This document shows, piece by piece, positions 63,135 through 64,000 of a DNA stretch of 64,000 nucleotides. Below the pieces are notes generated by a model. That model was not told the origin of the DNA. It did no database searches and was given only the letters and a program-made list of their open reading frames with translations. Made by a program: the position numbers and the translations under genes. The stretch's first letter is position 1, and every line of letters starts with the position of its first letter. This DNA is from Paralvinella palmiformis. Taxonomy: Eukaryota; Annelida; Polychaeta; Terebellida; Alvinellidae. The stretch is taken from positions 212,501 through 276,500 of the forward strand of contig JAODUP010000323.1 of assembly GCA_025642065.1 (NCBI GenBank), read 5' to 3'.

Positions 63135-64000
63135 GTAAGTGTTATTGATTGAGAAAATATAGAGAATAGATCTACATATATCATAAATATTTATCTAGTC
63201 ATAGAGTAGGAGTTGCTTGGGCAGCAATTGAATTGAATGTTTATGGTACTTAACTGAGAAATAGAAACATGCATGCAGTGTTGTTAGTTAGTCACTTAGT
63301 GTATGGAGCATGCTTATATCAGTAAGTGTATCATACACTGATACAGATATGCTTCCCGCTGTGTAGAAACGATTAAATCATGAACTTGTAATAAAAAATT
63401 GAATTGAATTCGAACAGTCATGGATAGATTTAATAGATTATCATGATCATCATCATGCATAAATCATAAATGGACCTTTATAGTTTTTTCTGTTTTAGAC
63501 CTAAATTAACCAATATTCATTAGGTGTTAAACCGAATACAGGTCATTTCAGGACAATACCAAATCGTGACTACTATTATATTTGCCACATAAAACAATGT
63601 TGATATACAACCAAACATGTAAGTTATGTAACTTTCTATTTTAAATCACTGTTCATCAGTTTTAACACCTCCTTAAATGAAGAAACATAACATACATGAT
63701 AAAATATTCCTAATAATGAATTGCCAGTAAATGTAATTCGTAATTGGATGTACTTGTGTTTGGATTGATCACAACTCTTCATCTGAGTATCTTAAAAGAT
63801 AGCTGGGGCAATCAATTATTGATTAGATGTACTTGTTTGTACGGAAAATCAAATTGTTTCAAATAAATATATGCAAACTAAATGGAGTAAATCATGTATT
63901 CAAGCTATATAATATATAAACATGCGTAGCTTCAGATTTTATTCGCATTAGGCCATTTGCCTCCAAAAAAATTAGGGATGGTCGGGACAATAAATAAATT
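63135..64000. other. intron or downstream sequence of the 63070 gene
   Basis: AT-rich, with no exon or repeat family recognised. Confidence 0.4.

Overview
This is an AT-rich animal nuclear genome segment. The evidence is multi-exon genes with GT-AG introns, very abundant (CA)n, (TA)n and (CT)n microsatellites, tRNA-derived SINEs, TA-flanked DNA transposons and a decayed CR1/L2-type LINE. Gene content (PDE2, mitochondrial GATB, a type-B carboxylesterase, animal-type RRM-AlkB-methyltransferase ALKBH8) fits a bilaterian. The repeat style and intron sizes suggest a lophotrochozoan, perhaps a mollusc, but that placement is inference. No prokaryotic or viral operon is present.

Layout. (1) 1-18181, plus strand: 25 phase-consistent coding exons of a PDE2A orthologue (750 residues seen; the N-terminus lies upstream of the window). 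Its introns hold a TA-flanked 2.1-kb MITE with a nested insertion, a pogo/Tigger-like MITE, SINEs and a perfect 136-bp palindrome. (2) 18182-22785: convergent intergenic gap. (3) 22786-33947, minus strand: GATB, the B subunit of the mitochondrial Glu-tRNA(Gln) amidotransferase, 12 exons and possibly a 13th at 34164-34235. Its introns hold a second copy of the TA-flanked MITE, a 35-bp minisatellite and a foldback structure. (4) About 34850-38430: a frameshifted CR1/L2-type LINE. (5) 40743-47381, plus strand: a complete 11-exon secreted carboxylesterase/cholinesterase-like protein (600 aa). (6) 50123-62625, minus strand: complete 11-exon ALKBH8 (683 aa), with a repeat-rich 4.5-kb first intron. 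(7) 63070-63134, plus strand: first coding exon of an unidentified gene, head-to-head with ALKBH8.

The genes do not form one pathway. GATB (mitochondrial Gln-tRNA formation) and ALKBH8 (tRNA wobble-uridine modification) both act in tRNA biology, but their proximity is probably coincidental. I joined the exons by hand using splice signals, reading-frame phase and family motifs. In all three complete or near-complete models the exon lengths sum to a whole number of codons. I found no convincing new gene system. The most unusual items are DNA-structural: the perfect palindrome in a PDE2A intron, a 34-bp-stem hairpin just after the first ALKBH8 splice donor, a SINE family that appears to share its 3' tail with the local LINE, and tandem repeats that run into or next to splice acceptors.
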